Made by a program: the position numbers and the translations under genes | DNA from: Citromicrobium bathyomarinum | GTDB lineage: Bacteria > Pseudomonadota > Alphaproteobacteria > Sphingomonadales > Sphingomonadaceae | DNA: 64,000 nucleotides | Direction of reading: 5' to 3' | NCBI GenBank assembly: GCA_001306305.2 | Contig: CP155577.1 | Span: 682,001 to 746,000, forward strand | The notes under the pieces: generated by a model | What the model was told of the DNA's origin: nothing | Databases searched by the model: none | Seen by the model: only the letters and a program-made list of their open reading frames with translations | Part shown: piece by piece, positions 52,253 through 61,470 of the stretch | How positions within the stretch are numbered: position 1 is the first letter of the stretch | Layout: each line of letters starts with the position of its first letter

Positions 52253-53575
52253 TCAAACCGCCGGTCTCGATTCTGTCAGCATTTGATCGATCGCGCTCTG
52301 TCGGGATTGCCGATCCAGCGTGTAGGTATTCCGCCTGAACTCGACGCCTTCAAGAAGGGCCTTCACGTAGCCGGATACCGTGTCCGCAGCCATGATCAGC
52401 GTGGAGTCGAGCGTGTGGACGTACTTGCTCGTGACCGATCCCTTCGCATGTCCAATCAGCGCGGCGATAGTGATTTCGGTGAACCCCAGATCGTTTGCTA
52501 TGCTCGCGAAACTGTGCCGCAGTACGTGAGGTGTCACGTCCCAGAGTGGCGTGTCCTTGAACAGCCTCTTCCAGCTCTGTGGAAAATTCCCGACCGCGTT
52601 GTCGATGCCCTGGCCCGGAAAGACATAGGTTCCGGTTCTGTGCGGTCGTTCCTTCTCCAGATATTCCACGACCGGAAGGCCCACAGGACGAACCGAGGAG
52701 CCTTCCTTGCTATCGACTAGTCGCAGGCAGCTACCCTCAAGATCGACCTCGCTCCATTTGAGGCTGACGATTTCTCCGCGCCGGCAGCCGGTCAGCGTAA
52801 TCAGCCTGAGGATCTCGGCATGTATCCTGTAACGGTCGTTTCCCTGCGCCTCCTCGAGAATGCTGCCTAGAATCCGATACTCGGCTTCGCTTAGCCGGCG
52901 GTCGCGAACCTGGTATTTCGGCTTGCGGAGGCCATGCGTAGGATTGTGCTCGATCACCCCGGCCTCAACTGCATATGAGAAGATACCGCCAAGCAGACCC
53001 ATTGTCCGGATCGCGGTGCCGCGGCCGCCGCGGACGATGGCCTTGCCGCGGAGCTTTTCGGTCTTCATGGTCACGCGCGTCTTGCCGGCAATGATGTCCT
53101 TCATCAGATTGTTCATGTCCGGCTTGGTAATGTCCCGCACACGTCGTGTCCCGAGAAGGGGAATGATGTGCCTGCGGATACGGCCGACATCGGTGGCGAT
53201 GGTGGTGTCCTTCTTCGGTCTGCCGCCTTTTCCCAGGATGAGGCCGGCCTCCATGTCGGAGATGTACTGCTCGCAGAGCTGCTTGATGGTTAGCGCCTTC
53301 CGATCTTCTTCTCGTTCTTCTGCAGGGTCGCCACCTTGAGCAACCCGACCGAGTTGCGCTTTCGCCTCACGACGCGCGGTCTCTGGGGTCCAGACACCAT
53401 GAAGGCCGATCGTGTAGCGACGTGAGCGTCCACGTGAACGGTACTGGATCACATAGCTCCGCTTCCCGGACGCGAAGACGCGAAGGCCAAATCCTGGGAG
53501 TTCATCGTCCCAGATCACGTAGTCCTTGCTGCCTGTCTCGGCCGTATCGACGAGCCGCTTGGTGATCTTTGCCAT
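52253..53575 (-). CDS. int: Tyrosine recombinase/integrase of the ICE
   Basis: A 440-residue integrase with an N-terminal DUF4102-type arm-binding domain (WDDELPGFGLRVFASGKRSY), a core-binding domain, and the catalytic domain: LTGCRRGEIVSLKWSEVD (Arg near 265), HVLRHSFASIANDLG (HxxR near 350) and LIGHAKGSVTSKYVH (His and nucleophilic Tyr near 385). It lies 180 bp from a tRNA-Arg 3' half, so it integrates the ICE into tRNA-Arg(CCG). The rdfS-like gene at 19112-19396 is its presumed excision partner. Confidence 0.95.
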   Translation of the reverse strand: MAKITKRLVDTAETGSKDYVIWDDELPGFGLRVFASGKRSYVIQYRSRGRSRRYTIGLHGVWTPETARREAKAQLGRVAQGGDPAEEREEDRKALTIKQLCEQYISDMEAGLILGKGGRPKKDTTIATDVGRIRRHIIPLLGTRRVRDITKPDMNNLMKDIIAGKTRVTMKTEKLRGKAIVRGGRGTAIRTMGLLGGIFSYAVEAGVIEHNPTHGLRKPKYQVRDRRLSEAEYRILGSILEEAQGNDRYRIHAEILRLITLTGCRRGEIVSLKWSEVDLEGSCLRLVDSKEGSSVRPVGLPVVEYLEKERPHRTGTYVFPGQGIDNAVGNFPQSWKRLFKDTPLWDVTPHVLRHSFASIANDLGFTEITIAALIGHAKGSVTSKYVHTLDSTLIMAADTVSGYVKALLEGVEFRRNTYTLDRQSRQSAIDQMLTESRPAV

Positions 53576-53715
53576 GCTCCAGTCCCTGCCGGACCCGACT
53601 TTCGCGTAAGCACCACGTAAGCACTTGGCGGTAAATTCGGGCGTATTCTCGGATAGGGACTACGGAGCGTCGATCCTGAAAAGCAATGTTTTTCAGACGC
53701 TTATCGTGCTCTGGC

Positions 53716-53798
53716 GTACCCTATCGCGCAATTCGGATGGGGTACTTGACCAGCTCCGAAGGCAGAGGCCACAGGTTCGAATCCTGTCGGGTGCGCCA
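53716..53798 (+). other. ICE-chromosome junction (att site) with 3' half of tRNA-Arg(CCG)
   Basis: Positions 53754-53798 read as the anticodon loop CTCCGAA (anticodon CCG), the 3' anticodon strand, the T arm ACAGG-TTCGAAT-CCTGT, the acceptor strand CGGGTGC and GCCA. No matching 5' half precedes it, so this is not a tRNA gene but the duplicated attachment sequence. GTACCC (53716-53721) and GGGTAC (53740-53745) form an inverted repeat just inside the element. Everything to the right is resident chromosome; the intact tRNA gene should be at the far left end of the ICE. Confidence 0.88.
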
Positions 53799-53911
53799 GT
53801 TTTCTCAAAGCATCAGAGTTGCGCCACAACGCGCCCCTGTTGGCGGAGAAAGCGTGACGTTGCGCTCGTGCGCGGTGGTTTTCCGGGCACGAGCCGTTGG
53901 TCTTGGTCTGC
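53799..53911. other. Short non-coding spacer right of the junction
   Basis: About 110 bp between the attachment site and the end of the chimeric relic; nothing recognisable. Confidence 0.4.
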
Positions 53912-54400
53912 TCAAAAGTCGGCGGAGATCGAGGCGCGCACCGTGCCTGGGCGACCCTGCAGCAGCGCGTTCGAGAAGGTGGCGAAGGCAGAGGCCCAGT
54001 AGGCTTGGTTGCCGACATTCTCGACCGCGAGCCTGAGCGTCACCGGCACATCGCCCGCCGCGAAGACGTGGCGTGCGCCCAGGTCGAACACCGCCCAGCT
54101 GTCGATCTCCAGCGTGTTGGCCGCGTCGACATATTGCTCGCCGGTGTAGAGCGCGCGGCCGGTCAGGGTCACGCCCGGCACGAAGGGCGGATCCCATTCG
54201 ACATCGGAGTTGGCGGTGCCGCCTTCGGCCGAGGGCGCGCCGGCGAACGTGGAGTCGTAATCTTCCCCCAGCGCTGCATCGATCTCGTCATGGAAGATCA
54301 GCGGCAGTCCGGTGATGCACAGCATCAGCAGGAACAGCGCGGGAATCAGGCTGCTCCACTTGTGAACCACGTACCAGAATCGGATTGCGCCGCGCGACAT
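53912..54400 (-). pseudogene. Chimeric relic: PepSY membrane protein N terminus fused to TonB-receptor C terminus
   Basis: One 162-residue open frame joins two unrelated families. Residues 1 to about 50 (MSRGAIRFWYVVHKWSSLIP, LPLIFHDEIDAALGEDYD) are the start of a PepSY-associated membrane protein. Residues about 65-162 (PFVPGVTLTGRALYTGEQYV, DLGARHVF, ASISADF) are the last beta-strands of a TonB-dependent siderophore receptor ending in the outer-membrane Phe. Such genes are often adjacent, so a deletion most likely fused them. It cannot function as either parent. Confidence 0.82.
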
Positions 54401-54553
54401 GGCGGCGCTTTAAGAGGCTGCGCATGTAAGTGGAACGCATTCGCATTATCCGCGAGGCGTGCTCCGCTCGCTTCCCGCTTGACCCTGCGTGCGGGCTTAT
54501 GCAGCATCGGTTGCAAAGCGCCACGTAATCGCGAAGGCGCATGGGAGAGAGAC

Positions 54554-55315
54554 ATGAGCGACGATATTCTGACCGAGGTGAAGGACGGCGTCCTCGTCAT
54601 CACCATCAACCGGCCCGACGCCAAAAACGCGATGAACAAGGCGGCAGCCGAAGCGATCGCCGCCGCGCTCGACCGGCTCGATGCCGAAGACGATCTGCGC
54701 GTGGCGATCCTGACCGGGGCGGGCGGCACTTTCTGTTCGGGCATGGACCTGAAGGGCTTCCTGCGCGGCGAGAGCCCGATCGTAGAAGGGCGCGGCTTCG
54801 GCGGGTTAACGCAGAAGAGCCCGGCCAAGCCGATCATCGCCGCAGTCGAGGGCTATGCGCTGGCAGGCGGGCTCGAACTGATGATCTCGTGCGACATGGT
54901 GGTCGCCCATAGCGGTGCGAAATTCGGCATTCCCGAGGTCAAGCGCGGCCTCATTGCGGCGGCCGGCGGCCTGATGAAACTGCCCGACCAGATCCCGCCC
55001 AAGATCGCGATGGAGCTGGCGCTGACCGGCGATTTCATCGACGCGCCGCGCGCCTACGAGCTCGGGCTGGTCAACCGGGTGACCGATGGCAGCGTGATGG
55101 ACGGGGCGATGGAGCTGGCAAAGGCGATCGCCGCCAACGGTCCGCTCGCGGTGAAAGTCTCCAAGCAGGTGATCGAGGAATCGCGCGGCTGGAGCCTCGA
55201 ATCGCGGTGGGACGAGCAGGGCAAGCTGATGCCCCAGGTCTTCATGAGCGAGGACGCGCGCGAAGGCGCGGCGGCCTTCGCCGAAAAGCGCGCGCCCAAC
55301 TGGAAGGGCAAGTAG
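54554..55315 (+). CDS. Enoyl-CoA hydratase/isomerase (crotonase) family protein
   Basis: A 253-residue crotonase-fold enzyme: VLVITINRPDAKNAMNKAAA, GAGGTFCSGMDLKGFLRG (oxyanion hole) and KPIIAAVEGYALAGGLELMI with the second oxyanion Gly. It acts on acyl-CoA esters, probably in beta-oxidation. The start at 54554 follows GGGAGAGAG; the longer open frame upstream crosses the convergent relic. Its stop shares one base with the GTG of the next gene. Confidence 0.92.
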   Translation: MSDDILTEVKDGVLVITINRPDAKNAMNKAAAEAIAAALDRLDAEDDLRVAILTGAGGTFCSGMDLKGFLRGESPIVEGRGFGGLTQKSPAKPIIAAVEGYALAGGLELMISCDMVVAHSGAKFGIPEVKRGLIAAAGGLMKLPDQIPPKIAMELALTGDFIDAPRAYELGLVNRVTDGSVMDGAMELAKAIAANGPLAVKVSKQVIEESRGWSLESRWDEQGKLMPQVFMSEDAREGAAAFAEKRAPNWKGK

Positions 55316-56463
55316 TGGCGGGCCCGCTCGCAGGGCTGCGCATCGTCGAATTTGCAGGCATCGGGCCCGGCCCGTTCTGCGGCATGATGCTGGCGGACCA
55401 CGGCGCCGAGGTGATCCGCATCGACCGCGCCAGCGGCGGGCGGGGCGGCTCGCAGCCTATCTCCAACAAGGATATCCTCGCGCGCGGGCGCAAGTCGATC
55501 GCGCTCAACCTGAAGAGCGAGCAGGGCATCGCGCTCGCGCGAAAGCTGTGCGCCAGCGCCGACGGGTTGATCGAGGGGTTCCGGCCTGGGGTGATGGAGC
55601 GGCTGGGGCTGGGGCCCGAGGTGCTGCTCGCCGACAATCCCAAGCTCATCTACGGCCGGATGACCGGGTGGGGGCAGACGGGGCCTTACGCGCCCTATGC
55701 CGGGCATGACATCAACTACATCGCGCTCGCCGGGGCGCTCGCCCATTTCGGGCGTGCGGGCGAGAAGCCGACCCCGCCGATCAACATGGTCGGCGATTTC
55801 GGCGGCGGCGGGATGATGCTCGCCTTCGGGATGGTCTCCGCGCTGCTCAACGTCGCTCGTGGCGGGGAGGGCCAGGTGATCGATGCCGCGATGACCGATG
55901 GCACCGCAGTGCTCATGGGCATGATCCATGGCATGGCCAACCAGGGCCTGTGGCGCGAAGAGACAGGCACAAACCTGCTCGATACCGGCGCGCATTTCTA
56001 CGACACCTACGAGACTGCCGACGGCAAGTTCGTCAGCATCGGCAGCATCGAGCCGCAATTCTATGCCGAGCTGCGCGCGCGGCTGGGCCTTGCGGAAGAC
56101 CCGGACTTCGACGCGCAGATGAACCCGTCGCAGTGGCCCGCGCTCAAGGACAAGCTCGCCGCGATCTTCAGAACCAAGACCCGCGCCGAGTGGGACGAGG
56201 CTCTGGAACATAGCGACGTCTGCTACGCCCCGGTGCTGACCATGAGCGAGGCGCGCGAGCATCCGCACATCGCCGCGCGCGAGACCTTTATCGAGGTCGC
56301 CGACAGCCCGCAGCCTGCGCCCGCGCCGCGCTATTCGGGCACGGCAACCGCGACACCTTCGCCCGCGCCGATGCCGGGGGACGATACTTCCGACATCCTC
56401 GCGCAGTTGGGCCTGAGCGAGGGTGAGATTGCGGAATTTCGGGAATCCGGCGCGGTTTCCTAG
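55315..56463 (+). CDS. Family III CoA-transferase, alpha-methylacyl-CoA racemase-like
   Basis: A 382-residue protein with the CaiB/BaiF fold: PLAGLRIVEFAGIGPGPFCG, DHGAEVIRIDRASGGRGG, SADGLIEGFRPGVMERLGLG, TGWGQTGPYAPYAGHDINYI and DEALEHSDVCYAPVLTMSE. The GPG-FCGM start and HD pair favour alpha-methylacyl-CoA racemase over CoA transfer, which would feed branched acyl-CoAs into beta-oxidation. The GTG start at 55315 is imposed by the family N terminus and the overlap with the hydratase stop. Confidence 0.88.
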   Translation: MAGPLAGLRIVEFAGIGPGPFCGMMLADHGAEVIRIDRASGGRGGSQPISNKDILARGRKSIALNLKSEQGIALARKLCASADGLIEGFRPGVMERLGLGPEVLLADNPKLIYGRMTGWGQTGPYAPYAGHDINYIALAGALAHFGRAGEKPTPPINMVGDFGGGGMMLAFGMVSALLNVARGGEGQVIDAAMTDGTAVLMGMIHGMANQGLWREETGTNLLDTGAHFYDTYETADGKFVSIGSIEPQFYAELRARLGLAEDPDFDAQMNPSQWPALKDKLAAIFRTKTRAEWDEALEHSDVCYAPVLTMSEAREHPHIAARETFIEVADSPQPAPAPRYSGTATATPSPAPMPGDDTSDILAQLGLSEGEIAEFRESGAVS

Positions 56464-56538
56464 CGCAGCGAACCGATTGCAGTTTGCAACCGGTTCGCTA
56501 GTCTCGTCCGCAAAACAAAAGCTTCGAGAGGATCACCA

Positions 56539-57702
56539 ATGCCTGCATTAGACGTGCCGCAGCCCGAATTCATGGACGAAGAAGAGATCGCGGTGTTCGC
56601 CGACGCGGTCGGCAAGTTCTACGAAAAGCACGCCCCCGAATCCCGCGTCCTCAAGTGGCGCGATGATGGCCAGGTCGACCGCGAATTCTGGCGCGAGGCG
56701 GGCGAGGCGGGATTGCTCGGTGCGTCCGTGCCCGAGGAATATGGCGGCCACGGCGGCGATTTCCGGCACGAGATGGTCGTGATCGACCAGCAGGGCCGGC
56801 ACAATGTCGAAGGCTTCGCCGCCAGCCTGCACAACACGATCATCCTGCCCTACCTCGTGCGCCACGGGACCGAAGAGCAGAAGAAGAAATACCTGCCGCG
56901 CCTGGTCTCCGGCGACCTTGTCAGCGCGATCGCCATGACCGAGCCGGGCGTGGGATCGGACCTGCAATCGATCACCACCACCGCGCTGAAGGATGGCAAC
57001 GGCTACAAGATCAACGGGGCCAAGACCTACATCTCCAACGGCCAGATCGCCGACTTCATCATCGTCGTCGCCAAGACCGACCCGAACGAACGCGCAAAGG
57101 GCATCTCGCTGATGCTGCTGGAGACCGAAGGCGCGGAAGGGTTCCAGCGGGGCAAGAAGCTCGACAAGATCGGGCTCGATTCGCAGGACACCAGCGAGCT
57201 GTTCTTCGACGATGTGTTCGTCCCTGCGGAGAACGTGCTCGGCGGGGAGGAAGGCAAGGGCTTCTACCAGCTGATGGGCGAGCTGCCGCAGGAACGCCTG
57301 ATCATCGCGATGGGCGCGATGTCGACGATCGAGCGCGCGCTGGAGGAAACGCTTGCCTTCACCAAGGAGCGCAAGGCCTTCGGCAAGACGATCTGGGATT
57401 TCCAGAACACCCAGTTCACGCTTGCGGAGCTGAAGGCGCGGGCAACCGCGGCCAAGGTCTTCGTCAATCACTGCATCGCGCAGCATCTGGAGGGCAAGCT
57501 GGACGTGCCGACCGCGTGCATGGCCAAGCTGTGGCTGACCGAGTTGCAGGGCGAAGTGGTCGACAAGTGCCTGCAGCTGCATGGCGGATCGGGCTATATC
57601 AACGATTACCCCATCGCGCGCATGTTCCGCGACAGCCGCGTCAGCCGCATCTTCGGCGGGTCGAACGAGATCATGAAGATGGTGATCGCGCGCGGCATGT
57701 AG
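56539..57702 (+). CDS. Acyl-CoA dehydrogenase
   Basis: A 387-residue FAD enzyme with all family signatures: EEYGGHGGDFRHEMVVIDQQ, AIAMTEPGVGSDLQSITTTA, GAKTYISNGQIADFIIVVAK, ERKAFGKTIWDFQNTQFTLA and LQLHGGSGYINDYPIARMFR with the Glu/Gly substrate-site region. It oxidises acyl-CoA to enoyl-CoA, the step before the hydratase at 54554-55315. An AGAGGATC ribosome site precedes it; it has its own 75-bp gap upstream. Confidence 0.95.
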   Translation: MPALDVPQPEFMDEEEIAVFADAVGKFYEKHAPESRVLKWRDDGQVDREFWREAGEAGLLGASVPEEYGGHGGDFRHEMVVIDQQGRHNVEGFAASLHNTIILPYLVRHGTEEQKKKYLPRLVSGDLVSAIAMTEPGVGSDLQSITTTALKDGNGYKINGAKTYISNGQIADFIIVVAKTDPNERAKGISLMLLETEGAEGFQRGKKLDKIGLDSQDTSELFFDDVFVPAENVLGGEEGKGFYQLMGELPQERLIIAMGAMSTIERALEETLAFTKERKAFGKTIWDFQNTQFTLAELKARATAAKVFVNHCIAQHLEGKLDVPTACMAKLWLTELQGEVVDKCLQLHGGSGYINDYPIARMFRDSRVSRIFGGSNEIMKMVIARGM

Positions 57703-57919
57703 GGCGATCGCCATTGTCTCGGAACCGGCCCGCACCCGGGGGTGTGGGCTGGCACCGCAGCTCCCATACCGCCCCCGTTAACCTGTTTGCAAAAGCGTGT
57801 CCCAGCCCGGGTTCGGGCGCTTTGTGCGGCTTGAGTAGGCGCATGGACGGTGTTTGATTAATGTTAGTCAGACATTTGCCGATAACCGATTCGGACCGTC
57901 AAGCAGGGGGAAAGCGCAC
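57703..57919. other. Spacer with a weak terminator-like hairpin
   Basis: GCCCGCACCC (57728-57737) pairs with GGGTGTGGGC (57740-57749) with one G-U pair, but no T-run follows. The rest should hold the promoter of the ParA-like gene; none was picked confidently. Confidence 0.35.
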
Positions 57920-58852
57920 ATGGCCGTCATCGCCGTCTACAGCATGAAGGGTGGAGTCGGGAAAACGACCATGGCGGTGGACCTCGCCTGGCGCTTCTCG
58001 CAGACCGGTGGTCATGAGACCCTGCTCTACGATCTCGATCCGCAGGGCGGGGCGGGTTTCCTGCTGGGCCATGAAGAGCGCAAGGTGCAGAAGGCGATCT
58101 CCGCCTTCCACCACGCCCGCGCCCCGCGCGACCTGATCGAGCCGACCCGATACGACCGCCTCTCTCTGATCGGGGCCGACCAGAGCCTGCGCGATCTCCC
58201 CGTGCAGCTGGCCCGCATCGGCGCGAAGAAGCGGCTGGCGCAGATGCTCAACTTCATGAAGGGCGAGTATCCGCGCATCGTGCTCGACTGCCCGCCGATG
58301 ATCAACGAGGTGAGCGAGCAGATCATGGAAGCCGCCGACCTGATCGTGGTCCCGCTGCCCGCCTCCCCGCTCGCCGCGCGCGCGTTCGGCTTTATTCGCG
58401 CGGAACTGGCGAAGCGCCCGGGCCATCCGCCGGTGCTTCCGGTGCTCTCGATGTACGACCAGCGGCGCAAGCTGCACCGCTGGGTGCGCGAGAATGCGGG
58501 TGCCAACTGGCCCGTCGTCCCAGCGAGCAGCCATGTCGAGCAGGTCGCGGTGCGGCGCGAGCCGATCGCCGCCTTCGCCAACTGGTCGCCTGCCGCCAAG
58601 GGGCTCGAGCATCTGCACCAGGCGCTCGAGGCGAAGCTCGATCAGATGGGCCTCGGAGGGACGCCGCCGGGTGGTGGCCAGCGCGCGCTTCCCGGCCCGC
58701 AAAGCCGCCCGCATGCTGCGCCCCAGGCCGAGGATTCGCGCGTCGTGCCGATCCGCAGCTCAACCTCTGCCGAGCGGCGCGATGCGCCTGACGCCACGCG
58801 GGGCAACCGCCGTGCGTCCGAGGGGCTGGCCCGCCGCGCCTTCAGCTTCTGA
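57920..58852 (+). CDS. ParA/MinD-family ATPase
   Basis: A 310-residue deviant-Walker ATPase: VIAVYSMKGGVGKTTMAVDL (Walker A with the signature Lys), LLYDLDPQGGAGFLLG and RIVLDCPPMINEVSEQI. The C-terminal 70 residues are proline-rich and low in complexity. No parB is adjacent, so it is probably an orphan positioning protein and not a chromosome segregation ParA. A related protein begins at the window's right end. Start at 57920 follows GGGGGAAAG. Confidence 0.9.
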   Translation: MAVIAVYSMKGGVGKTTMAVDLAWRFSQTGGHETLLYDLDPQGGAGFLLGHEERKVQKAISAFHHARAPRDLIEPTRYDRLSLIGADQSLRDLPVQLARIGAKKRLAQMLNFMKGEYPRIVLDCPPMINEVSEQIMEAADLIVVPLPASPLAARAFGFIRAELAKRPGHPPVLPVLSMYDQRRKLHRWVRENAGANWPVVPASSHVEQVAVRREPIAAFANWSPAAKGLEHLHQALEAKLDQMGLGGTPPGGGQRALPGPQSRPHAAPQAEDSRVVPIRSSTSAERRDAPDATRGNRRASEGLARRAFSF

Positions 58853-58946
58853 GCCGATTGCGTGACACCGCGCGCGCAAGCGGCGCGCGCAACTTGTCAT
58901 TCATCCCCTTGCGCCTACATTCACAGGCGAAAGGACTCGGTTTTTC

Positions 58947-60926
58947 ATGAGCGAACAGAACACGCCCGACGGGCAGGGCCCTGGCGGTCCGGGGGGCGGC
59001 GGCCCCAACCCGTGGATCCGCAGCCTGATGATCTGGGGCGGGGTCTTCCTCGCCCTGCTGCTTGCGGTCTCGATGTTCGGCGGTGCCAGCCAGAACACCG
59101 GCACCACGATCAGCTATTCCGACTTCCGCGACCGCGTGGCGAGCGGCACCGTCAAGGAGGTGCAGATCTCCGACGACCGGATTACCGGCGTGCTCAAGAA
59201 CGACGAGACGTTCAACACCGTGCCGGTCGGCAACGACAGCGGCCTGACCAAGCTGCTCGACGATAATGGTGTCACCTATTCGGGCACACCCAAGGAGCAG
59301 ATGAGCATTTTCTGGGTCATCCTGATCCAGTCGCTGCCCTTCCTGCTGATCCTGGGCATCGCTTTCTTCGCGCTGCGGCAGGTGCAGAAGAATGGCGGCG
59401 CGGGCGGCGCGATGGGCTTCGGCAAGTCGAAGGCCAAGATGCTGACCGAAAAGCAGGGCCGGGTGACGTTCAAGGATGTCGCAGGGATCGACGAAGCGCG
59501 CGAAGAGCTGGAAGAAATCGTCGAATTTCTGAAGGACCCGCAGCGCTTCTCCAAGCTGGGCGGCACGATCCCCAAGGGCGCGCTGCTGGTCGGCTCGCCC
59601 GGTACGGGTAAGACGCTGCTGGCCCGCGCGATCGCGGGCGAGGCGGGCGTGCCGTTCTTCACCATTTCGGGCTCCGACTTCGTCGAGATGTTCGTGGGTG
59701 TCGGTGCTTCCCGCGTGCGCGACATGTTCGAACAGGCGAAGAAGAACGCGCCGTGCATCCTGTTCATCGACGAAATCGACGCCGTGGGCCGTAGCCGCGG
59801 CCACGGCCTCGGCAATTCGAACGACGAGCGCGAGCAGACGCTCAACCAGCTGCTGGTCGAGATGGACGGCTTCGAAGCCAACGAAGGCATCATCATCATC
59901 GCAGCGACCAACCGCCCCGACGTGCTCGACCCCGCGCTGCTGCGCCCGGGCCGGTTCGACCGTCAGGTCGTGGTGCCCGTGCCCGACATCGAAGGGCGCG
60001 AGAAGATCCTCGACGTGCACATGAAAAAGGTGCCGCTGGCGCCCGACGTGAACCCGCGCACCATCGCGCGCGGCACGCCCGGCTTCTCCGGCGCAGACCT
60101 CGCCAACCTCGTCAACGAAGCCGCGCTGCTGGCTGCCCGTCGCAACAAGCGGCTGGTCGCGATGCAGGAATTCGAGGACGCGAAGGACAAGGTCATGATG
60201 GGCAGCGAACGCCGCTCCATGGTCATGACCGACGACGAGAAGAAGATGACCGCCTATCACGAGGCGGGTCACGCGCTCGTCTCGCTGAACGAGCCGGCAT
60301 CGGACCCGATCCACAAGGCGACGATCATCCCGCGCGGCCGTGCGCTGGGCATGGTGATGCGCCTGCCCGAGCGGGACAATTACTCGTACCACCGCGACAA
60401 GATGCATGCCGACCTCGCCGTCGCCATGGGGGGGCGCGTCGCCGAAGAGCTGATCTTCGGGCACGACAAGGTGTCGAGCGGTGCCAGCTCCGACATCCAG
60501 TACGCCACCTCGCTGGCGCGCAACATGGTCACCAAGTGGGGCATGTCCGACAAGCTCGGCCCGCTCCAGTACGAGGAGCAGCAGGAAGGCTACCTCGGCA
60601 TGGGCCAGTCGGCGCGCACGATGGGTTCGGGCGAGACCAACAAGCTGATCGATGCGGAAATCCGTGCGCTGGTCGAAGGGGCGCACAAGCGTGCGACCCA
60701 GATCTTGACCGACAAGGAAGACCAGCTCCACCTGCTCGCCCAGTCGATGCTCGAATTCGAGACGCTGACGGGCGACGAGATCGACCAGCTGCTCAAGGAC
60801 GGCAAGCTCGACCGACCGGACGAGCCGCGGGGGCCGCGCAAGCCGCGCAGCGTCGGCGGATCGGCGGTGCCCAAGGCGGGCAAGCGCTTCGGCGGGGAAG
60901 GTGGCACTGCTCCGCAAGGCGCGTAA
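58947..60926 (+). CDS. ftsH: ATP-dependent zinc metalloprotease FtsH
   Basis: A 659-residue membrane protease. Two spans ([20 protein letters not shown] and [20 protein letters not shown]) bracket a periplasmic domain; Walker [21 protein letters not shown] is near residue 216, Walker [13 protein letters not shown] follows, the SRH region contains [20 protein letters not shown], and the zinc site HEAGH is near residue 437. It degrades unassembled membrane proteins and short-lived regulators. Complete and full length, with a terminator 41 bp after the stop. Confidence 0.97.
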   Translation: MSEQNTPDGQGPGGPGGGGPNPWIRSLMIWGGVFLALLLAVSMFGGASQNTGTTISYSDFRDRVASGTVKEVQISDDRITGVLKNDETFNTVPVGNDSGLTKLLDDNGVTYSGTPKEQMSIFWVILIQSLPFLLILGIAFFALRQVQKNGGAGGAMGFGKSKAKMLTEKQGRVTFKDVAGIDEAREELEEIVEFLKDPQRFSKLGGTIPKGALLVGSPGTGKTLLARAIAGEAGVPFFTISGSDFVEMFVGVGASRVRDMFEQAKKNAPCILFIDEIDAVGRSRGHGLGNSNDEREQTLNQLLVEMDGFEANEGIIIIAATNRPDVLDPALLRPGRFDRQVVVPVPDIEGREKILDVHMKKVPLAPDVNPRTIARGTPGFSGADLANLVNEAALLAARRNKRLVAMQEFEDAKDKVMMGSERRSMVMTDDEKKMTAYHEAGHALVSLNEPASDPIHKATIIPRGRALGMVMRLPERDNYSYHRDKMHADLAVAMGGRVAEELIFGHDKVSSGASSDIQYATSLARNMVTKWGMSDKLGPLQYEEQQEGYLGMGQSARTMGSGETNKLIDAEIRALVEGAHKRATQILTDKEDQLHLLAQSMLEFETLTGDEIDQLLKDGKLDRPDEPRGPRKPRSVGGSAVPKAGKRFGGEGGTAPQGA

Positions 60927-60966
60927 CGCCCTCTGCCTGGCTGATCTGTAGCTGGCTTAATATTCA

Positions 60967-61012
60967 GGCCTCCCGCGCGACTGGACCTCCAGTCACCCGG
61001 GAGGCCCTTTTT
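60967..61012 (+). terminator. Rho-independent terminator of ftsH
   Basis: A long imperfect stem, GGCCTCCCG ... CGACTGGA paired with TCCAGTCA ... CGGGAGGCC, is followed by CTTTTT. Confidence 0.9.
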
Positions 61013-61146
61013 CATGTCCCGCATCGGCATTTCGCCAATTTGCTGCTCTCGCCACGCGTCAGCTGGGCTAGAGGTCGCATGGGCGGCGGGAACCCCGCTC
61101 GCCCGATGATGGTTAACATTTGCGAATACGCCAGGGAGTACTTGCC

Positions 61147-61425
61147 ATGAACCGCCCGAATACCGCTCTTCTGCTTGCCCTTTCCGCCGCCTCGATGGGC
61201 CTCGTCGCCTGTTCCGAGGAAACCCAGGAAAGCGGCAAGGCGTTCGCCGAAGGTGCCGCCGCCGACACCGCCGCCAATGCCGAAGTGGTGGGCGAGAAGC
61301 TGGAAGAAGCGACCGTGGTCGCGGCCGACAAGGTCAGCGAAGGGGCCGCCGATCTGCGCGACGACGTGGCCGAGAAGCGCGAGACATCCGAGCCCACCGA
61401 CGGCGAGCTCGACGGGACGGATTGA
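61147..61425 (+). CDS. Small predicted lipoprotein
   Basis: A 92-residue protein with a lipobox LVAC at residues 19-22 (LLLALSAASMGLVACSEETQ), then an alanine/glutamate-rich helical body (ADTAANAEVVGEKLEEATVV) like entericidin or late-embryogenesis-type repeats. Likely an envelope stress or structural lipoprotein; no firm family. Start at 61147 gives a standard signal peptide. Confidence 0.75.
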   Translation: MNRPNTALLLALSAASMGLVACSEETQESGKAFAEGAAADTAANAEVVGEKLEEATVVAADKVSEGAADLRDDVAEKRETSEPTDGELDGTD

Positions 61426-61440
61426 CCTCCTGCTGGCACT

Positions 61441-61466
61441 GCCCCGGCGCACCGGCGTGCCGGGGC
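61441..61466. terminator. Hairpin between convergent lipoprotein and DUF3667 genes
   Basis: GCCCCGGC at 61441-61448 pairs with GCCGGGGC at 61459-61466; no T-run. It sits 16 bp past the lipoprotein stop and just before the end of the leftward DUF3667 gene. Confidence 0.5.
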
Positions 61467-61470
61467 GGTA

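Noticed and set aside
53716-53798. A complete tRNA gene at the integrase
   Set aside because: The 3' half is perfect but there is no matching acceptor, D arm or 5' anticodon strand upstream.
55054-57735. Long minus-strand frames opposite the CoA-transferase and acyl-CoA dehydrogenase genes
   Set aside because: Frames opened by high GC content; the plus-strand enzymes are unambiguous.
58842-60917. A 691-residue minus-strand frame opposite ftsH
   Set aside because: Pure antisense of ftsH, low-complexity histidine/arginine/valine-rich translation.
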